Shown here: positions 1 through 8,059 of the stretch, piece by piece
How the letters are laid out: each line of letters opens with the position of its first letter
How positions within the stretch are numbered: position 1 is the stretch's first letter
Source of the DNA: DASUPK01 sp036520315
GTDB taxonomy: Bacteria > Actinomycetota > Thermoleophilia > Solirubrobacterales > 70-9
DNA: 14,069 nucleotides
Reading direction: 5' to 3'
Assembly (NCBI GenBank): GCA_036520315.1
Contig: DATDJZ010000022.1
Coordinates: 1-14,069, forward strand
Notes under the pieces: model-generated
What the model saw: the letters and a program-made list of their open reading frames with translations, nothing else
Told to the model about the DNA's origin: nothing
Database searches by the model: none
Program-made: the position numbers and the translations under genes

Positions 1-689
1 ATCGGGATCTCGCGGATCTGCGGCGGCTGAAGGTGGTCCCAGAGGATGCCGCGGGGGCGCGGGTATTGACGCTCGACCTCGATCACTGCCCGTGGGGTCG
101 CGATCAGGTCCACTGGCAGGTCGTGCGCCGTGCTCTGCAGATGCTCGCGCAGGATCTGGATCGGGTGCACGGTGGTCGCGACCGTCGTGTGGTCGTCGAT
201 CTTTCCGGCCTCGATCAGCAGGCCGTACTCGAGGTCGGAGAAGCCGCCACCCTTGCCCACCCGAGCGCCGCTCAGGTTGACTGCGACCGACCCGCAGAGC
301 ACGAAGTCGATCTCGGGGAGGTCCTCGTCGGCGATCACGCGGCCGTGTCGCATCGCTCCCTTGATGGTTGCCGCCTCCCGCAGCTGCTTGGCCGATAGCT
401 TGCGCGGCTCGAGCAGCCGAAACGGGTGGACGTCGCGCAGGCGGGGCACCGCCATGATCAGCGTCTTTCCCTGTTCCAGGGCGACCCGCCTGACGTGAGT
501 CTGGGGGGAGTCCGGGTTGACCTTGAGCACCTGGGCCCGCTTCCAGACCCGGTTCCCGGCCAGCTTCTCGGCCGCCAGCTTGGCGCCGGCGAAGTTCGGG
601 ATCCTCCCCTCGGCGCCCGGAAAGCGCGAGACGCCCTCGCGGTCCATCGCCTTCCAGACGTCCCGGCGGACCTGGTCCTTGGTTCTCAT
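1..689 (-). CDS. 5-formyltetrahydrofolate cyclo-ligase family protein (MTHFSD-like), partial at C-terminus
   Basis: The minus strand is open from ATG at 689 to the window edge, so 229 codons are visible and the C-terminus is missing. An in-frame TAG lies 14 codons upstream and the ATG is the first good start after it. Residues 28-43 (GRIPNFAGAKLAAEKL) and 145-152 (GKGGGFSD, the G-x-G-x-G-x-x-D nucleotide/folate loop of the 5-FTHF cyclo-ligase fold) identify the family. Members convert 5-formyl-THF to 5,10-methenyl-THF using ATP. This longer subgroup resembles methenyltetrahydrofolate synthetase domain-containing proteins, whose exact substrate is less certain. The gene is cytosolic one-carbon metabolism by inference and is divergent from the L,D-transpeptidase gene. 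No strong Shine-Dalgarno precedes the start. A TAGGAT that could serve as a -10 box lies on the minus strand about 35 bp upstream. Confidence 0.85.
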   Translation of the reverse strand, partial: MRTKDQVRRDVWKAMDREGVSRFPGAEGRIPNFAGAKLAAEKLAGNRVWKRAQVLKVNPDSPQTHVRRVALEQGKTLIMAVPRLRDVHPFRLLEPRKLSAKQLREAATIKGAMRHGRVIADEDLPEIDFVLCGSVAVNLSGARVGKGGGFSDLEYGLLIEAGKIDDHTTVATTVHPIQILREHLQSTAHDLPVDLIATPRAVIEVERQYPRPRGILWDHLQPPQIREIP

Positions 690-753
690 CAGGTCCAGAA
701 GGCGGTTGGCGGCATTGCGACGGGCATCCTAGAGCGCACCTCGGAACCGGGCG

Positions 754-767
754 ATTTGCCCGCAAAT
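754..767. promoter_or_regulatory. Palindrome in divergent promoter region
   Basis: ATTTGC-CC-GCAAAT is a perfect inverted repeat with a 2-bp centre. It lies in the 164-bp gap between the divergent cyclo-ligase and L,D-transpeptidase genes, where an operator would be expected. A TAGAAT at 814-819 could be a -10 box for the rightward gene, but no good -35 is visible. The regulatory role is inferred only from position and symmetry. Confidence 0.3.
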
Positions 768-853
768 GCGGTTGCGAAACGGGGCCGGGAGTGGTGCAGG
801 GGGACGCGGTCCCTAGAATTTCCCGACAGGGGAAAGCCGTCCGAGAGGTACGA

Positions 854-1909
854 GTGCGAGCGAGGCTGAACAGAACCCACAAAATCGCGATCGCCCTGGT
901 GGCTTTGGTCACCATGGGACTGCTCTTGGCCGTGGGGGTCTGGGCCTACGACGATGCGCAGAAGGATCAGATCGCCCCGGGAGTCGAGATCGGCGGCGTC
1001 GACGTCGGTGGCCGTGATGCCGACTCGGCCCGCAAGATCATCAAGCGCGAGGTCGTCGCGCCGCTCAAGCAGCCGGTCGTCGTGACGTATGACGGCAAGA
1101 GCTACACGCTGAGCGCCGACCAGCTGCATCCGAAGGCGGATGTCGACGGGATGGTCCAGGAGGCGATCGACCGCAGCCGCGAGGGCAACATCCTTGACCG
1201 CGTTGAGCGCTACGCGAGCGGCGGCGACATGAATGCGAATCTCCCGCCGCGGGTGGCCTACGACAAGAAGGCCGTCAAGGACTTCGTCAACCAGCTGGCC
1301 GACGAGATCGACCAGGAGGCGGTCGACGCCACCGTCGTCCCGGACGGCTCGAGGCTCGCAAAGCGTGCCGGGGAGGCCGGCCGCGCGGTTGAGAAGGCGC
1401 AGATGACCGACGAGATCAACGTCGCCGCGCAGTCGCCCGGTCGCGACCAGCCGGTGCAGGCCACGGTCAACACCACCAAGCCCGAGGTCACGACGAAGGA
1501 CCTCCCCAAGGCGTACCCGCGCTACATCTTCATCGACCGCGGGGGCTACACCCTGCGCTTCTACCAGAACCTGAAACTCGTGAAGAGCTACCCGATCGCC
1601 GTGGGCCAGCAGGGACTCGAGACGCCCGCCGGCCTCTACCACGTGACCGACAAGCAGGTGAATCCCTACTGGCATGTGCCCAACTCCGCCTGGGCTGGCA
1701 GTCTCGCCGGCCAGGTGATCCCGCCGGGCCCCTCAAATCCACTGCAGGCCCGTTGGATCGGGATCGTCGACGGCGCGGGGATTCATGGCACCAGCGACAT
1801 CGGGTCGCTCGGGTCCGCCGCCTCGCACGGCTGCGTCCGGATGTCGATCCCGGACGTGATCGACCTGTACGACCGCGTTCAATACGGCGACCCCCTCTAC
1901 GTGCAATAA
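854..1909 (+). CDS. L,D-transpeptidase with N-terminal anchor, PG_binding_4-like region and YkuD domain
   Basis: The 351-residue protein is read from GTG 854, chosen because AGAGG sits 5 bp upstream and the translation then begins with basic residues and a membrane segment (about residues 9-32); an in-frame GTG at 791 is a longer alternative. A PG_binding_4-like region follows (about 35-150, containing GVDVGGRDADSARKII). The YkuD domain spans about 224-351 and carries the catalytic signature HG(x)n-SHGCVRM with nucleophile Cys327. These enzymes act outside the membrane, cross-linking peptidoglycan stems (3-3 links) or attaching proteins to them. The protein is probably a signal-anchored envelope enzyme. 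A GC-rich hairpin follows the stop. Function is confident; whether it makes cross-links or other transpeptide bonds is not visible. Confidence 0.93.
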   Translation: MRARLNRTHKIAIALVALVTMGLLLAVGVWAYDDAQKDQIAPGVEIGGVDVGGRDADSARKIIKREVVAPLKQPVVVTYDGKSYTLSADQLHPKADVDGMVQEAIDRSREGNILDRVERYASGGDMNANLPPRVAYDKKAVKDFVNQLADEIDQEAVDATVVPDGSRLAKRAGEAGRAVEKAQMTDEINVAAQSPGRDQPVQATVNTTKPEVTTKDLPKAYPRYIFIDRGGYTLRFYQNLKLVKSYPIAVGQQGLETPAGLYHVTDKQVNPYWHVPNSAWAGSLAGQVIPPGPSNPLQARWIGIVDGAGIHGTSDIGSLGSAASHGCVRMSIPDVIDLYDRVQYGDPLYVQ

Positions 1910-1913
1910 CGCA

Positions 1914-1928
1914 GGGGCGACCCGCCCC
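1914..1928 (+). terminator. Short GC hairpin after the L,D-transpeptidase gene
   Basis: GGGGCG-ACC-CGCCCC forms a perfect 6-bp stem with a 3-nt loop, starting 5 bp after the stop codon. There is no T run, so it is a weak candidate for a terminator or mRNA 3'-end stabiliser. The next gene begins only 11 bp later. Confidence 0.3.
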
Positions 1929-1939
1929 GCGGCGAAGTT

Positions 1940-2866
1940 ATGTACATGCGCGAGGCGACGCGAGAGCCCGCTCTGAGTGAGACCTGGCGCGACGCGCTGG
2001 GCACATTCGACCGGGATCTGGCCGTCCGCTCCGCGGCCGAGTCGACCCGGCGCGCCTACTCCAACGACGTCGGTCAGCTCGCCGAGTGGGCGACTGAGCT
2101 CGGCAAAGAACCTGTGGCTCTCGGACACCGCGACCTGCGGCGTTTCGCCGCGCGGCTCTCGGACCGGGGCATCTCCAAGGCGGGAGTGGCCCGGAAGCTG
2201 GCGGCGATCCGGGCCTTCTACGCGGCGCTCCTGCGCTCCGGAGAGGTGACCGCGAACCCCGCCGATCTCGTCGCCACGCCAAAGCGCGACCGGAAGCTGC
2301 CCCGGGTGCTCAGCCGCGAGGAGATGCAGACCCTGCTCGACCGGATCCCCACCCGCACACCGCTCGAGATGCGCGACCGAGCGATGCTCGAGCTCGCCTA
2401 CTCCTGCGGCCTGCGCGCCGAGGAAGTGGTCAACCTGAACGTGGACGCTCCGGATTTCGAGGGCGAGCGGCTGCGCATCGAGGGCAAGGGCGGCAAGACC
2501 CGCCTCGTGCCGATGGGCGAGCCGGCGCAGGCGGCCCTCAGCCGCTATCTCGAGCGAGCCCGGCGCGCTCTGGTCGGCCCGCAGGGAGAGGACGCGCTGC
2601 TGGTCTCGAAGAGCGGCCGTCGCCTGCACCCCTCGGACGTGCGCAGGCGCCTGCAGCGCTGGGTCCGCGAGGCAGCGATCGCCGGCGGGGTCTCGCCGCA
2701 CGCGATGCGGCACTCGTTCGCCACCCATCTGCTCGAGGGCGGGGCCGACCTGCGGACCATCCAGGAGCTGCTCGGACACTCGAGTCTGTCGACGACGCAG
2801 GTTTACACCCAGGTTGAGCCTTCCTGGTTGCAAAGCCAGTACGCTCGCAGTCATCCTCGCGCTTGA
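1940..2866 (+). CDS. XerC/XerD-type tyrosine recombinase
   Basis: The protein has 308 residues, the usual length of XerC/XerD. The N-terminal SAM-like core-binding domain (about 16-105) includes the Ser-Thr-Arg-Arg-Ala-Tyr box. The catalytic domain (about 118-300) has the complete set of residues: Arg159 (CGLRAEEV), Lys183 (GKGGK), His254 and Arg257 (HAMRHSF), His280 (LLGHSSLSTT) and nucleophile Tyr289 (VYT). Xer recombinases resolve chromosome dimers at dif. In this position, just upstream of the sigma factor gene (31-bp gap), it is likely the housekeeping chromosomal recombinase and not the island's integrase. XerC and XerD cannot be told apart by eye. The start is ATG 1940 with a second in-frame ATG at 1946; the ribosome-binding site is weak. 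Confidence 0.9.
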   Translation: MYMREATREPALSETWRDALGTFDRDLAVRSAAESTRRAYSNDVGQLAEWATELGKEPVALGHRDLRRFAARLSDRGISKAGVARKLAAIRAFYAALLRSGEVTANPADLVATPKRDRKLPRVLSREEMQTLLDRIPTRTPLEMRDRAMLELAYSCGLRAEEVVNLNVDAPDFEGERLRIEGKGGKTRLVPMGEPAQAALSRYLERARRALVGPQGEDALLVSKSGRRLHPSDVRRRLQRWVREAAIAGGVSPHAMRHSFATHLLEGGADLRTIQELLGHSSLSTTQVYTQVEPSWLQSQYARSHPRA

Positions 2867-2897
2867 GGAAAGTCGCCAAAGTGCAGGTGAAAGGCCT

Positions 2898-3674
2898 ATG
2901 GAAGCGGAGGTAAAGGCGTTCGAGCTGAAGGAGCTCTGGCGCCGGTACAAGGAGGGGGGCGACGGGAGCGCCCGAGAGCGGCTGGTCGTCGCCTATTCGC
3001 CGCTGGTCAAGTTCGTTGCCGGCCGGACCGGCGCGCGCCTGCCCTCCCATGTCGACCAGGCCGACCTGATCTCCTACGGGATGATCGGCCTGATCGAGGC
3101 GATGGAGCGCTTCGAGCCGAGGCGTCAGATCCGCTTCGAGACCTTCGCCATGCAGCGCATCCGTGGCGCGATCATCGACGAGCTCCGCTCCCTCGACTGG
3201 GTGCCGCGCTCGGTCCGCTCTCGGGCCCGCGACATCGAGCAGGCGAACTCCAAGCTCGAGCACGAGCTCGGCAGGCCGCCCACCGACGCCGAGCTCGCCG
3301 AGCGTCTCGGGATCTCCGAGGAAGACCTCCAGGAGGCGCTGCTCCAGATCTCCAACTCCTCGATCCTCGCGCTCGAGGAGCTCTGGATGACCCCCGACGC
3401 CTCCGGCGACAGGGTCTCCCTGCTGGACACGATCGAGGACGAGAGAGCCCCCGATCCGCAGGCGGCGCTCGACACCAGCGAGGTCAAGGACCGGCTGGGC
3501 GAGGCGATCCAGGACCTGCCCGAGCGCGAGACCCTCGTGGTCGCCCTGTACTACTTCGAGAACCTGACTCTGCGAGAGATCGGCGAGGTCCTCGGCGTCA
3601 CCGAATCGCGCGTCTCGCAGCTCCACTCCAAGGCCGTGCTGCGGCTGCGCTCGAAGCTGAAGACCGGCGGCTAA
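2898..3674 (+). CDS. RNA polymerase sigma factor, FliA/WhiG (sigma-28) family
   Basis: The 258-residue protein starts at ATG 2898, supported by AGGTGA 7 bp upstream; a longer reading from 2814 would overlap the recombinase. Region 2 (about 25-95) contains the DLISYGMIGLIEAMERFEP and FETFAMQRIRGAIIDELR motifs used for core binding and -10 recognition. Region 3 follows (about 105-165, including TDAELAERLGIS). Region 4 (about 205-255) holds the HTH for -35 binding (LTLREIGEVLGVTESRVSQLH). This architecture and the length match group-3 sigma factors FliA (flagella) and WhiG (Streptomyces sporulation). No flagellar genes or anti-sigma factor are adjacent, so the regulon cannot be inferred. It is probably co-transcribed with the recombinase gene. 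Confidence 0.92.
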   Translation: MEAEVKAFELKELWRRYKEGGDGSARERLVVAYSPLVKFVAGRTGARLPSHVDQADLISYGMIGLIEAMERFEPRRQIRFETFAMQRIRGAIIDELRSLDWVPRSVRSRARDIEQANSKLEHELGRPPTDAELAERLGISEEDLQEALLQISNSSILALEELWMTPDASGDRVSLLDTIEDERAPDPQAALDTSEVKDRLGEAIQDLPERETLVVALYYFENLTLREIGEVLGVTESRVSQLHSKAVLRLRSKLKTGG

Positions 3675-3695
3675 CGCCCGGCACAAGTGGTCGCC

Positions 3696-3724
3696 TTGGC
3701 AACCCTCGGGCTTGCCTATAGGGT
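3696..3724 (+). promoter_or_regulatory. Sigma-70-type promoter for the EF-G-like gene, leaderless arrangement
   Basis: TTGGCA (3696-3701), a 17-bp spacer and TAGGGT (3719-3724) are close to the housekeeping consensus. The ATG at 3732 begins 7 nt after the -10, where transcription would normally start, so the mRNA is predicted to be leaderless. No Shine-Dalgarno is visible before that ATG, which agrees. Leaderless mRNAs are common in actinobacteria. Confidence 0.6.
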
Positions 3725-3731
3725 GCTGGCG

Positions 3732-5819
3732 ATGCCCCACAAGGCCGCCGACCGGATTCGAAACGTCGCGCTCATCGGCCATCGCGGCAGCGGCAAGACC
3801 TCGCTCCACGAGGCGCTGCTGTTCGAGGCCGGCGTGGTCAACCGGCTCGGGCGCGTCGAGGACGGGACGACCACGTCGGATCACGAGCCGGACGAGCAGG
3901 CCCGGGAGATGTCGATCGGCGCCACCGTCTCATCCTTCGATCACGACGGCCGCAAGATCAACCTGATCGACACACCGGGCGAACCGAGTTTCATCGCCGA
4001 CACCGTCGCTTCTCTGCGGGTTGCCGACGCCGCGGTCGTCGTCGTCAACGCCGTCATGGGCGTCGAGGTTCACACGGATCGCCTCTGGCAGCGCGCCGAC
4101 GAGGAGGGCCTGGCACGGCTGGTCTTCGTCAACATGCTCGACCGGGAGCGGGCCGACTTCTTCAGAGCCCTGGAGTCGCTGAAGATCGCCTTCGGCAACC
4201 ACGTCGTAGCCACCGAGATTCCCATCGGTTCCGAGCACGAGGTCGGGGGCGTCATCGACCTGATCGACATGAAGGCCTTCATCGCGCAGGGGGAGGGGAG
4301 GGGCGCCCCCAAGCCGCAGGACATCCCGGAGGGTCTCCAGGCGCAGGCTCAGGAATACCGGGAGAAGCTCATGGACGAGGTGGCGGAGAACTCGGATGAG
4401 TTGATGGAGCGCTACCTCGAAGGTGACGAGATCGACCATGACGAGATCGTCACGGTGCTCAAGCAGGGGGTCACCGACGGCAGGGTCTTCCCCGTCACCT
4501 GTGGCGTGGCGACCAAGAACCTCGGCACCACGCGGCTGCTCGAGGCCTTGGTCGAGGACCTCCCCTCTCCGGCGATGCGGGGTGCGATCACGGTCCTGGG
4601 AGAGGACGGTGAAGAGGTCGAGGTCACTCCGGACGAGGAGGGCGAGCTCGTCGCCTACGTCTTCAAGACGCTCGCCGATCCTTATGCCGGCCGCCTGAAC
4701 CTGTTCCGAGTCTTCTCGGGTGTCATCAAGGGCGACTCGCAGGTAACCAACGTGACCCAGCGCGCCAAGGAACGGATCGGCCAGCTCCTGATCCCGCGGG
4801 GGAAGGAGCACGAGCAGACGGAAGAGCTGGGCGCGGGAGACATCGGCGCGGTGGCCAAGCTCAAGGAGACGCGCGCCGGCGACGTGCTCGCGGAGAAGGA
4901 CACCAAGATCTCGTTCCCGCCGCTCGACCTACCCGCCCCGGTGATGGCCTTCGCCTTCGAGCCCAAGACCAAGGGGGACGAGGACAAGGCCGCCAGCGCG
5001 ATCCGGCGCCTCGAGGAGGAGGACCCCACCCTCGACGTCCACCGCGACCAGCAGACGGGGGACCAGATCATCGCCGGGCTCACCCAGATCCACGTCGAGG
5101 TGATCGTCGACCGGATGAAGGACCGCTTCGGAGCGGAGATCGAGTTGCACCCGCCACGGGTGCCGTACCTGGAGGCGATCCGCAAGTCCGCCAAGGCGCA
5201 CGGCCGCTACAAGAAGCAGACCGGTGGGCGGGGGCAGTTCGGCGACTGCCACATCGAGATCGCCCCCGGCGAGGCCGGCAGCGGTTTCGAGTTCGTCGAT
5301 GAGATCAAGGGCGGCTCGATCCCGAAGGGATTCATCCCCGCCGTGGAGAAGGGCGTCGCCGAGGCGATGCAGCACGGTACGCTCGCCGGCTACCCGGTCA
5401 AGGACCTGCAGGTCCGTCTGTACGACGGCCAATACCACCGGGTGGACTCATCGGAGAACGCCTTCAAGGTCGCGGGATCCATGGCCTTCAAGGACGCCAT
5501 GGACCAGGCCGATCCGGTGCTGCTCGAGCCGATCATGCTGCTGACGGTGAGCGTTCCGGAGGACGTGGTGGGTGACGTGGTCGGCGACCTCAACTCCCGC
5601 CGCGGGCGCCCGCTCGGCATGGAGGCGAAAGGGTCGGCCACGGAGATCAAGGCCGAGGTGCCGATGGCGGAGGTCCTCGACTACGCGCGCGACCTGCGCC
5701 AGAGCACCGGCGGCCGCGGCGACTACACGATGGAGTTCGCGCGCCACGAGGAGATCCCGGCCCACCTCGCGCAGAAGGTGATCTCCGAGGCCCGCTCGGA
5801 GGAGGAAGTCCGGGCCTGA
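3732..5819 (+). CDS. EF-G-like translation GTPase (divergent EF-G paralogue)
   Basis: The 695-residue protein has the five-domain EF-G layout. The G domain has a P-loop GHRGSGKTS (16-24), G3 DTPGE (80-84) and G4 NMLD (134-137). Domain II starts near 310, and domain IV contains KKQTGGRGQFGD, a hallmark of EF-G. Canonical EF-G has DTPGH in G3, whose His supports GTP hydrolysis, and NKxD in G4. Both are altered here (Glu for His, Met for Lys). This points to the EF-G-like paralogue group and not to the main translocase, which usually lies in the rpsL-rpsG-fusA-tuf operon; that operon is not seen here. The role could be ribosome-associated but is not established. Start 3732 is chosen from the leaderless promoter; GTG 3687 is an in-frame alternative. 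Confidence 0.88.
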   Translation: MPHKAADRIRNVALIGHRGSGKTSLHEALLFEAGVVNRLGRVEDGTTTSDHEPDEQAREMSIGATVSSFDHDGRKINLIDTPGEPSFIADTVASLRVADAAVVVVNAVMGVEVHTDRLWQRADEEGLARLVFVNMLDRERADFFRALESLKIAFGNHVVATEIPIGSEHEVGGVIDLIDMKAFIAQGEGRGAPKPQDIPEGLQAQAQEYREKLMDEVAENSDELMERYLEGDEIDHDEIVTVLKQGVTDGRVFPVTCGVATKNLGTTRLLEALVEDLPSPAMRGAITVLGEDGEEVEVTPDEEGELVAYVFKTLADPYAGRLNLFRVFSGVIKGDSQVTNVTQRAKERIGQLLIPRGKEHEQTEELGAGDIGAVAKLKETRAGDVLAEKDTKISFPPLDLPAPVMAFAFEPKTKGDEDKAASAIRRLEEEDPTLDVHRDQQTGDQIIAGLTQIHVEVIVDRMKDRFGAEIELHPPRVPYLEAIRKSAKAHGRYKKQTGGRGQFGDCHIEIAPGEAGSGFEFVDEIKGGSIPKGFIPAVEKGVAEAMQHGTLAGYPVKDLQVRLYDGQYHRVDSSENAFKVAGSMAFKDAMDQADPVLLEPIMLLTVSVPEDVVGDVVGDLNSRRGRPLGMEAKGSATEIKAEVPMAEVLDYARDLRQSTGGRGDYTMEFARHEEIPAHLAQKVISEARSEEEVRA

Positions 5820-5827
5820 AGCTGGTA

Positions 5828-6217
5828 GTGAACGTCGACGGCGGATCCCGGGGGAACCCGGGGCCCGCGGCGATTGCCGCCGTCGTCACCGACCCCTCGG
5901 GAAACGAGCTCGCGGAGCGCGCCGAGACCATCGGCGAGGCGACCAACAACGTGGCGGAGTACCGGGCGCTGCTGCTCGGGATCGAGCTGGCCAGGGGGCT
6001 CGGGGGGGACGAGGTCGAGTTCGTCGGGGACTCGAAGTTGATCGTCGAGCAGGTCAAGGGCAACTGGAAGGTCAAGCAGGATCATCTGCGGCCGCTGCAC
6101 ACCAAGGTCACGGACGCTCTCCGCGACCTGCCCAGCTGGTCGATTCGCCACGTGAAACGCGGGAAGAATGAGCGGGCGGACCAGTTGCTGAACGATGCAC
6201 TGGACGCGGCGGCATGA
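5828..6217 (+). CDS. Ribonuclease HI family protein
   Basis: This 129-residue protein is a compact type 1 RNase H that cleaves the RNA strand of RNA-DNA hybrids. The four active-site acids are present: Asp4 (NVDGGSRGNPG), Glu44 (NNVAEYRALL), Asp68 (FVGDSKLIVEQ) and Asp118 (NERADQLLNDAL). It lacks the basic protrusion of E. coli RNase HI and resembles the short actinobacterial/archaeal RVT_3-type proteins. GTG 5828 lies 8 bp after the upstream stop. The frame stays open upstream through Lys-Leu-Val codons, so a start at CTG 5822 or 5816 is possible. The stop overlaps the next start codon (ATGA), so the two genes are probably translationally coupled. Confidence 0.9.
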   Translation: MNVDGGSRGNPGPAAIAAVVTDPSGNELAERAETIGEATNNVAEYRALLLGIELARGLGGDEVEFVGDSKLIVEQVKGNWKVKQDHLRPLHTKVTDALRDLPSWSIRHVKRGKNERADQLLNDALDAAA

Positions 6218-7074
6218 CGACCCTCACTGACGAGAACGCCGGCACCATCACGATCGGCGAGCACACCGTTCGCCGGCTCGGCTTCGGAGCGATGCGGATC
6301 ACCGGCCCCGGCATCTTGGGCCCGCCGGCCGATCACGACGAGGCCATCGCCGTCCTGCGGAGGGCGCTGGCGCTCGGCGTCAACCTGATCGACACCGCCG
6401 ACTCCTACGGGCCACACGTCAGCGAGGAGCTGATCGCCGAGGCCCTCTACCCGTATCCGGACGACCTGCTGATCGCCACCAAGGGTGGGCTGACTCGCAC
6501 CGGACCGGGTCCCTGGCCACCGGACGGGAGCCCCGAGCACCTCCGTGAGGCCTGCGAGGGGTCGCTCCGGCGGCTGCGGCTCGACGCCATCGAGCTCTAC
6601 CAGCAGCACCGACCGGATCCCAAGGTTCCCTACGAGCGCTCGATCGGGGCGCTCAAGGAGCTCCAGGACGAGGGCAAGATCCGGCACATCGGCATCTCGA
6701 ACGTGTCTTTGGACCAGCTCGAGACCGCCCGCGAGATCGTCGAGGTCGTTTCGGTCCAGAACCGCTTCAACCTCACCGATCGCCGCTCGCAGGACGTGCT
6801 CGAGCGCTGCGAGGAGCTCGGCATCGCCTTCTTCCCGTGGGCCCCGATCGCGGCCGGCGACCTTGCCGAGCCCGGGGGCGCAGTGGACCAGATCGCGTCG
6901 CGACACGACGCCTCACCGGGGCAGGTCGCACTCGCCTGGCTGCTCGCGCGCTCTGCCGTGATCGTGCCGATCCCGGGCACCTCATCCGTCGAGCACCTCG
7001 AGGAGAACCTGGCCGCCGCCGATCTCCAGCTCAGCGCCGACGAGCTCGCGGCGCTCGAGGCGGCCGCGGACTGA
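6214..7074 (+). CDS. Aldo/keto reductase
   Basis: The 286-residue protein has the (beta/alpha)8 AKR layout and the NADPH-dependent catalytic tetrad: Asp60 and Tyr65 (LIDTADSYG), Lys90 (IATKGG) and His132 (QQHRPDP). The C-terminal motif VPIPGTSSVEHLEENLAA (about 253-270) fits the NADP phosphate/adenine-binding segment. These enzymes reduce aldehydes and ketones in the cytosol; the physiological substrate cannot be read from sequence. The start overlaps the RNase H stop by ATGA. A strong GC hairpin follows the stop by about 10 bp and closes the unit. Confidence 0.93.
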   Translation: MTTLTDENAGTITIGEHTVRRLGFGAMRITGPGILGPPADHDEAIAVLRRALALGVNLIDTADSYGPHVSEELIAEALYPYPDDLLIATKGGLTRTGPGPWPPDGSPEHLREACEGSLRRLRLDAIELYQQHRPDPKVPYERSIGALKELQDEGKIRHIGISNVSLDQLETAREIVEVVSVQNRFNLTDRRSQDVLERCEELGIAFFPWAPIAAGDLAEPGGAVDQIASRHDASPGQVALAWLLARSAVIVPIPGTSSVEHLEENLAAADLQLSADELAALEAAAD

Positions 7075-7084
7075 GCAAGAGGGA

Positions 7085-7110
7085 GGGCCGGGTCCCGGAG
7101 GGCCCGGCCC
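7085..7110. terminator. Hairpin between convergent genes
   Basis: GGGCCGGG (7085-7092) pairs perfectly with CCCGGCCC (7103-7110), with a further CCC/GGG pairing inside around GGA. It lies between the stops of the plus-strand reductase and the minus-strand protease, so it can act for both. There is no long T run in either direction. Confidence 0.6.
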
Positions 7111-7127
7111 CACCAGATCAGATGCGC

Positions 7128-7958
7128 TCAGGCCTTGACGATCGCCTGAACCAGGTTTGCGTTGAACGGCTCGGTGCCGGGCACCAGGTTGGTCCCCGAG
7201 AACGAGCTGTTCGCGTGTATGTACGCGATCTCCTTGGCGAGATCGCCGACGCCGTTCGATCCCGGGAGCGGCAGCACCTGGAGCGTGCTCAGGACGCCGA
7301 TGGCCTGACCGGACGCGTTCATGAACCCGCTTCCGGAGTCACCCGGGATACCCGGAGTCACCGTGTAGAGGACGTGGCTCCAGCCGTTGCCCTGGTTCTG
7401 GACCACGACGCCCTGCTTCGGGCTCAGCTTGGTGACGCCGAGCCGCAGCGACGAGTTGCCGTACGTGTAGACCACCGAGCCCAGGCCGCCAACCGTGCCG
7501 ACCCCAGTGGGACCGCCGATGCCGGGGACCGAGGGGTTCACGTTGGCAACGTCCGCCGGGTCGATCTTCACCAGCGCCAGATCGTTGAACGCGCAGGTGT
7601 CGGGGTCGGTCTCGCCCTTCCCCTGCATCGTGAGCCATGAGTTGTAGACCAGGGTCCCGGGATGGGCGGCCCCCATGATCTCCACGGGCGTGCCGAGCGG
7701 CTGCGAACCGGTCGAGCAGCCGTCCGTCGAAGTCTGCCCCCCGGTCGACGAGCAATGCGCCGCCTGTCCGAGATAGACGTTCGATCCATCCTGGAAGACG
7801 AAGTTCGACGTGCACTGACCGCCACTCGTGATCGTCGGTACTCCGGGATGGATGGTGGCCGAGATCGCCGGGGCCCAGGCCGACGCGGCCGATGGTGCGA
7901 TGAGAAGGACCGAGATCGCGACTGCGCCTAGCAGCGCGGTCAGAGCCTTGCGGTGCAT
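7128..7958 (-). CDS. Secreted trypsin-like serine protease (S1 family)
   Basis: The 276-residue protein starts at ATG 7958, preceded by GGAAGGGG and GCAGGG; a longer reading to 8018 lacks a comparable site. Residues 1-27 are a signal peptide (MHRKALTALLGAVAISVLLI, ending near ASA-W). The chymotrypsin triad is visible: His69 (GQAAHCSS), Asp126 (FNDLALVKI) and Ser208 (GIPGDSGSGF, the GDSG motif). Four cysteines (49, 69-neighbour 70-region, 81, 122) could make two disulphides outside the cell. It is predicted to be an extracellular endopeptidase; the specificity is not evident. It converges on the aldo/keto reductase and lies about 100 bp from the tRNA-Gly gene, transcribed away from it. Confidence 0.9.
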   Translation of the reverse strand: MHRKALTALLGAVAISVLLIAPSAASAWAPAISATIHPGVPTITSGGQCTSNFVFQDGSNVYLGQAAHCSSTGGQTSTDGCSTGSQPLGTPVEIMGAAHPGTLVYNSWLTMQGKGETDPDTCAFNDLALVKIDPADVANVNPSVPGIGGPTGVGTVGGLGSVVYTYGNSSLRLGVTKLSPKQGVVVQNQGNGWSHVLYTVTPGIPGDSGSGFMNASGQAIGVLSTLQVLPLPGSNGVGDLAKEIAYIHANSSFSGTNLVPGTEPFNANLVQAIVKA

Positions 7959-8041
7959 CCCTGCATCCCCTTCCGTGTGGTTACCCCAAGCCGGACGACC
8001 ATACCTAAAAGTGAGCACGGGTCGCGCCGGTTACCCGCGCC

Positions 8042-8047
8042 TATACT
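8042..8047 (+). promoter_or_regulatory. -10 box upstream of tRNA-Gly
   Basis: TATACT lies 13 bp before the first base of the tRNA, a normal distance for a stable-RNA promoter. No good -35 is present at 16-18 bp, so this rests on the -10 and its position. Confidence 0.45.
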
Positions 8048-8059
8048 TCGTCGCCTCGC

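Noticed and set aside
33..869. Plus-strand frames over the first 0.9 kb
   Set aside because: The minus strand encodes a clear cyclo-ligase-family protein; the plus frames have no domain and overlap each other.
689..1675. Long minus-strand open frame of 328 codons opposite the L,D-transpeptidase gene
   Set aside because: It is a codon-bias shadow: the plus strand has clear YkuD and anchor motifs, while this frame has no recognisable domain.
1940..2866. The recombinase at 1940 as the island's integrase
   Set aside because: It lies 5 kb outside the att-bounded region, has the XerC/D length and no Arm-type N-terminal domain; the island has its own integrase next to attL.
1733..4811. Several long minus-strand frames (1733-2950, 2538-3884, 3930-4811)
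   Set aside because: They mirror the recombinase, sigma factor and EF-G-like genes and are Leu/Val/Asp/Arg-rich low-information translations typical of GC-rich antisense frames.
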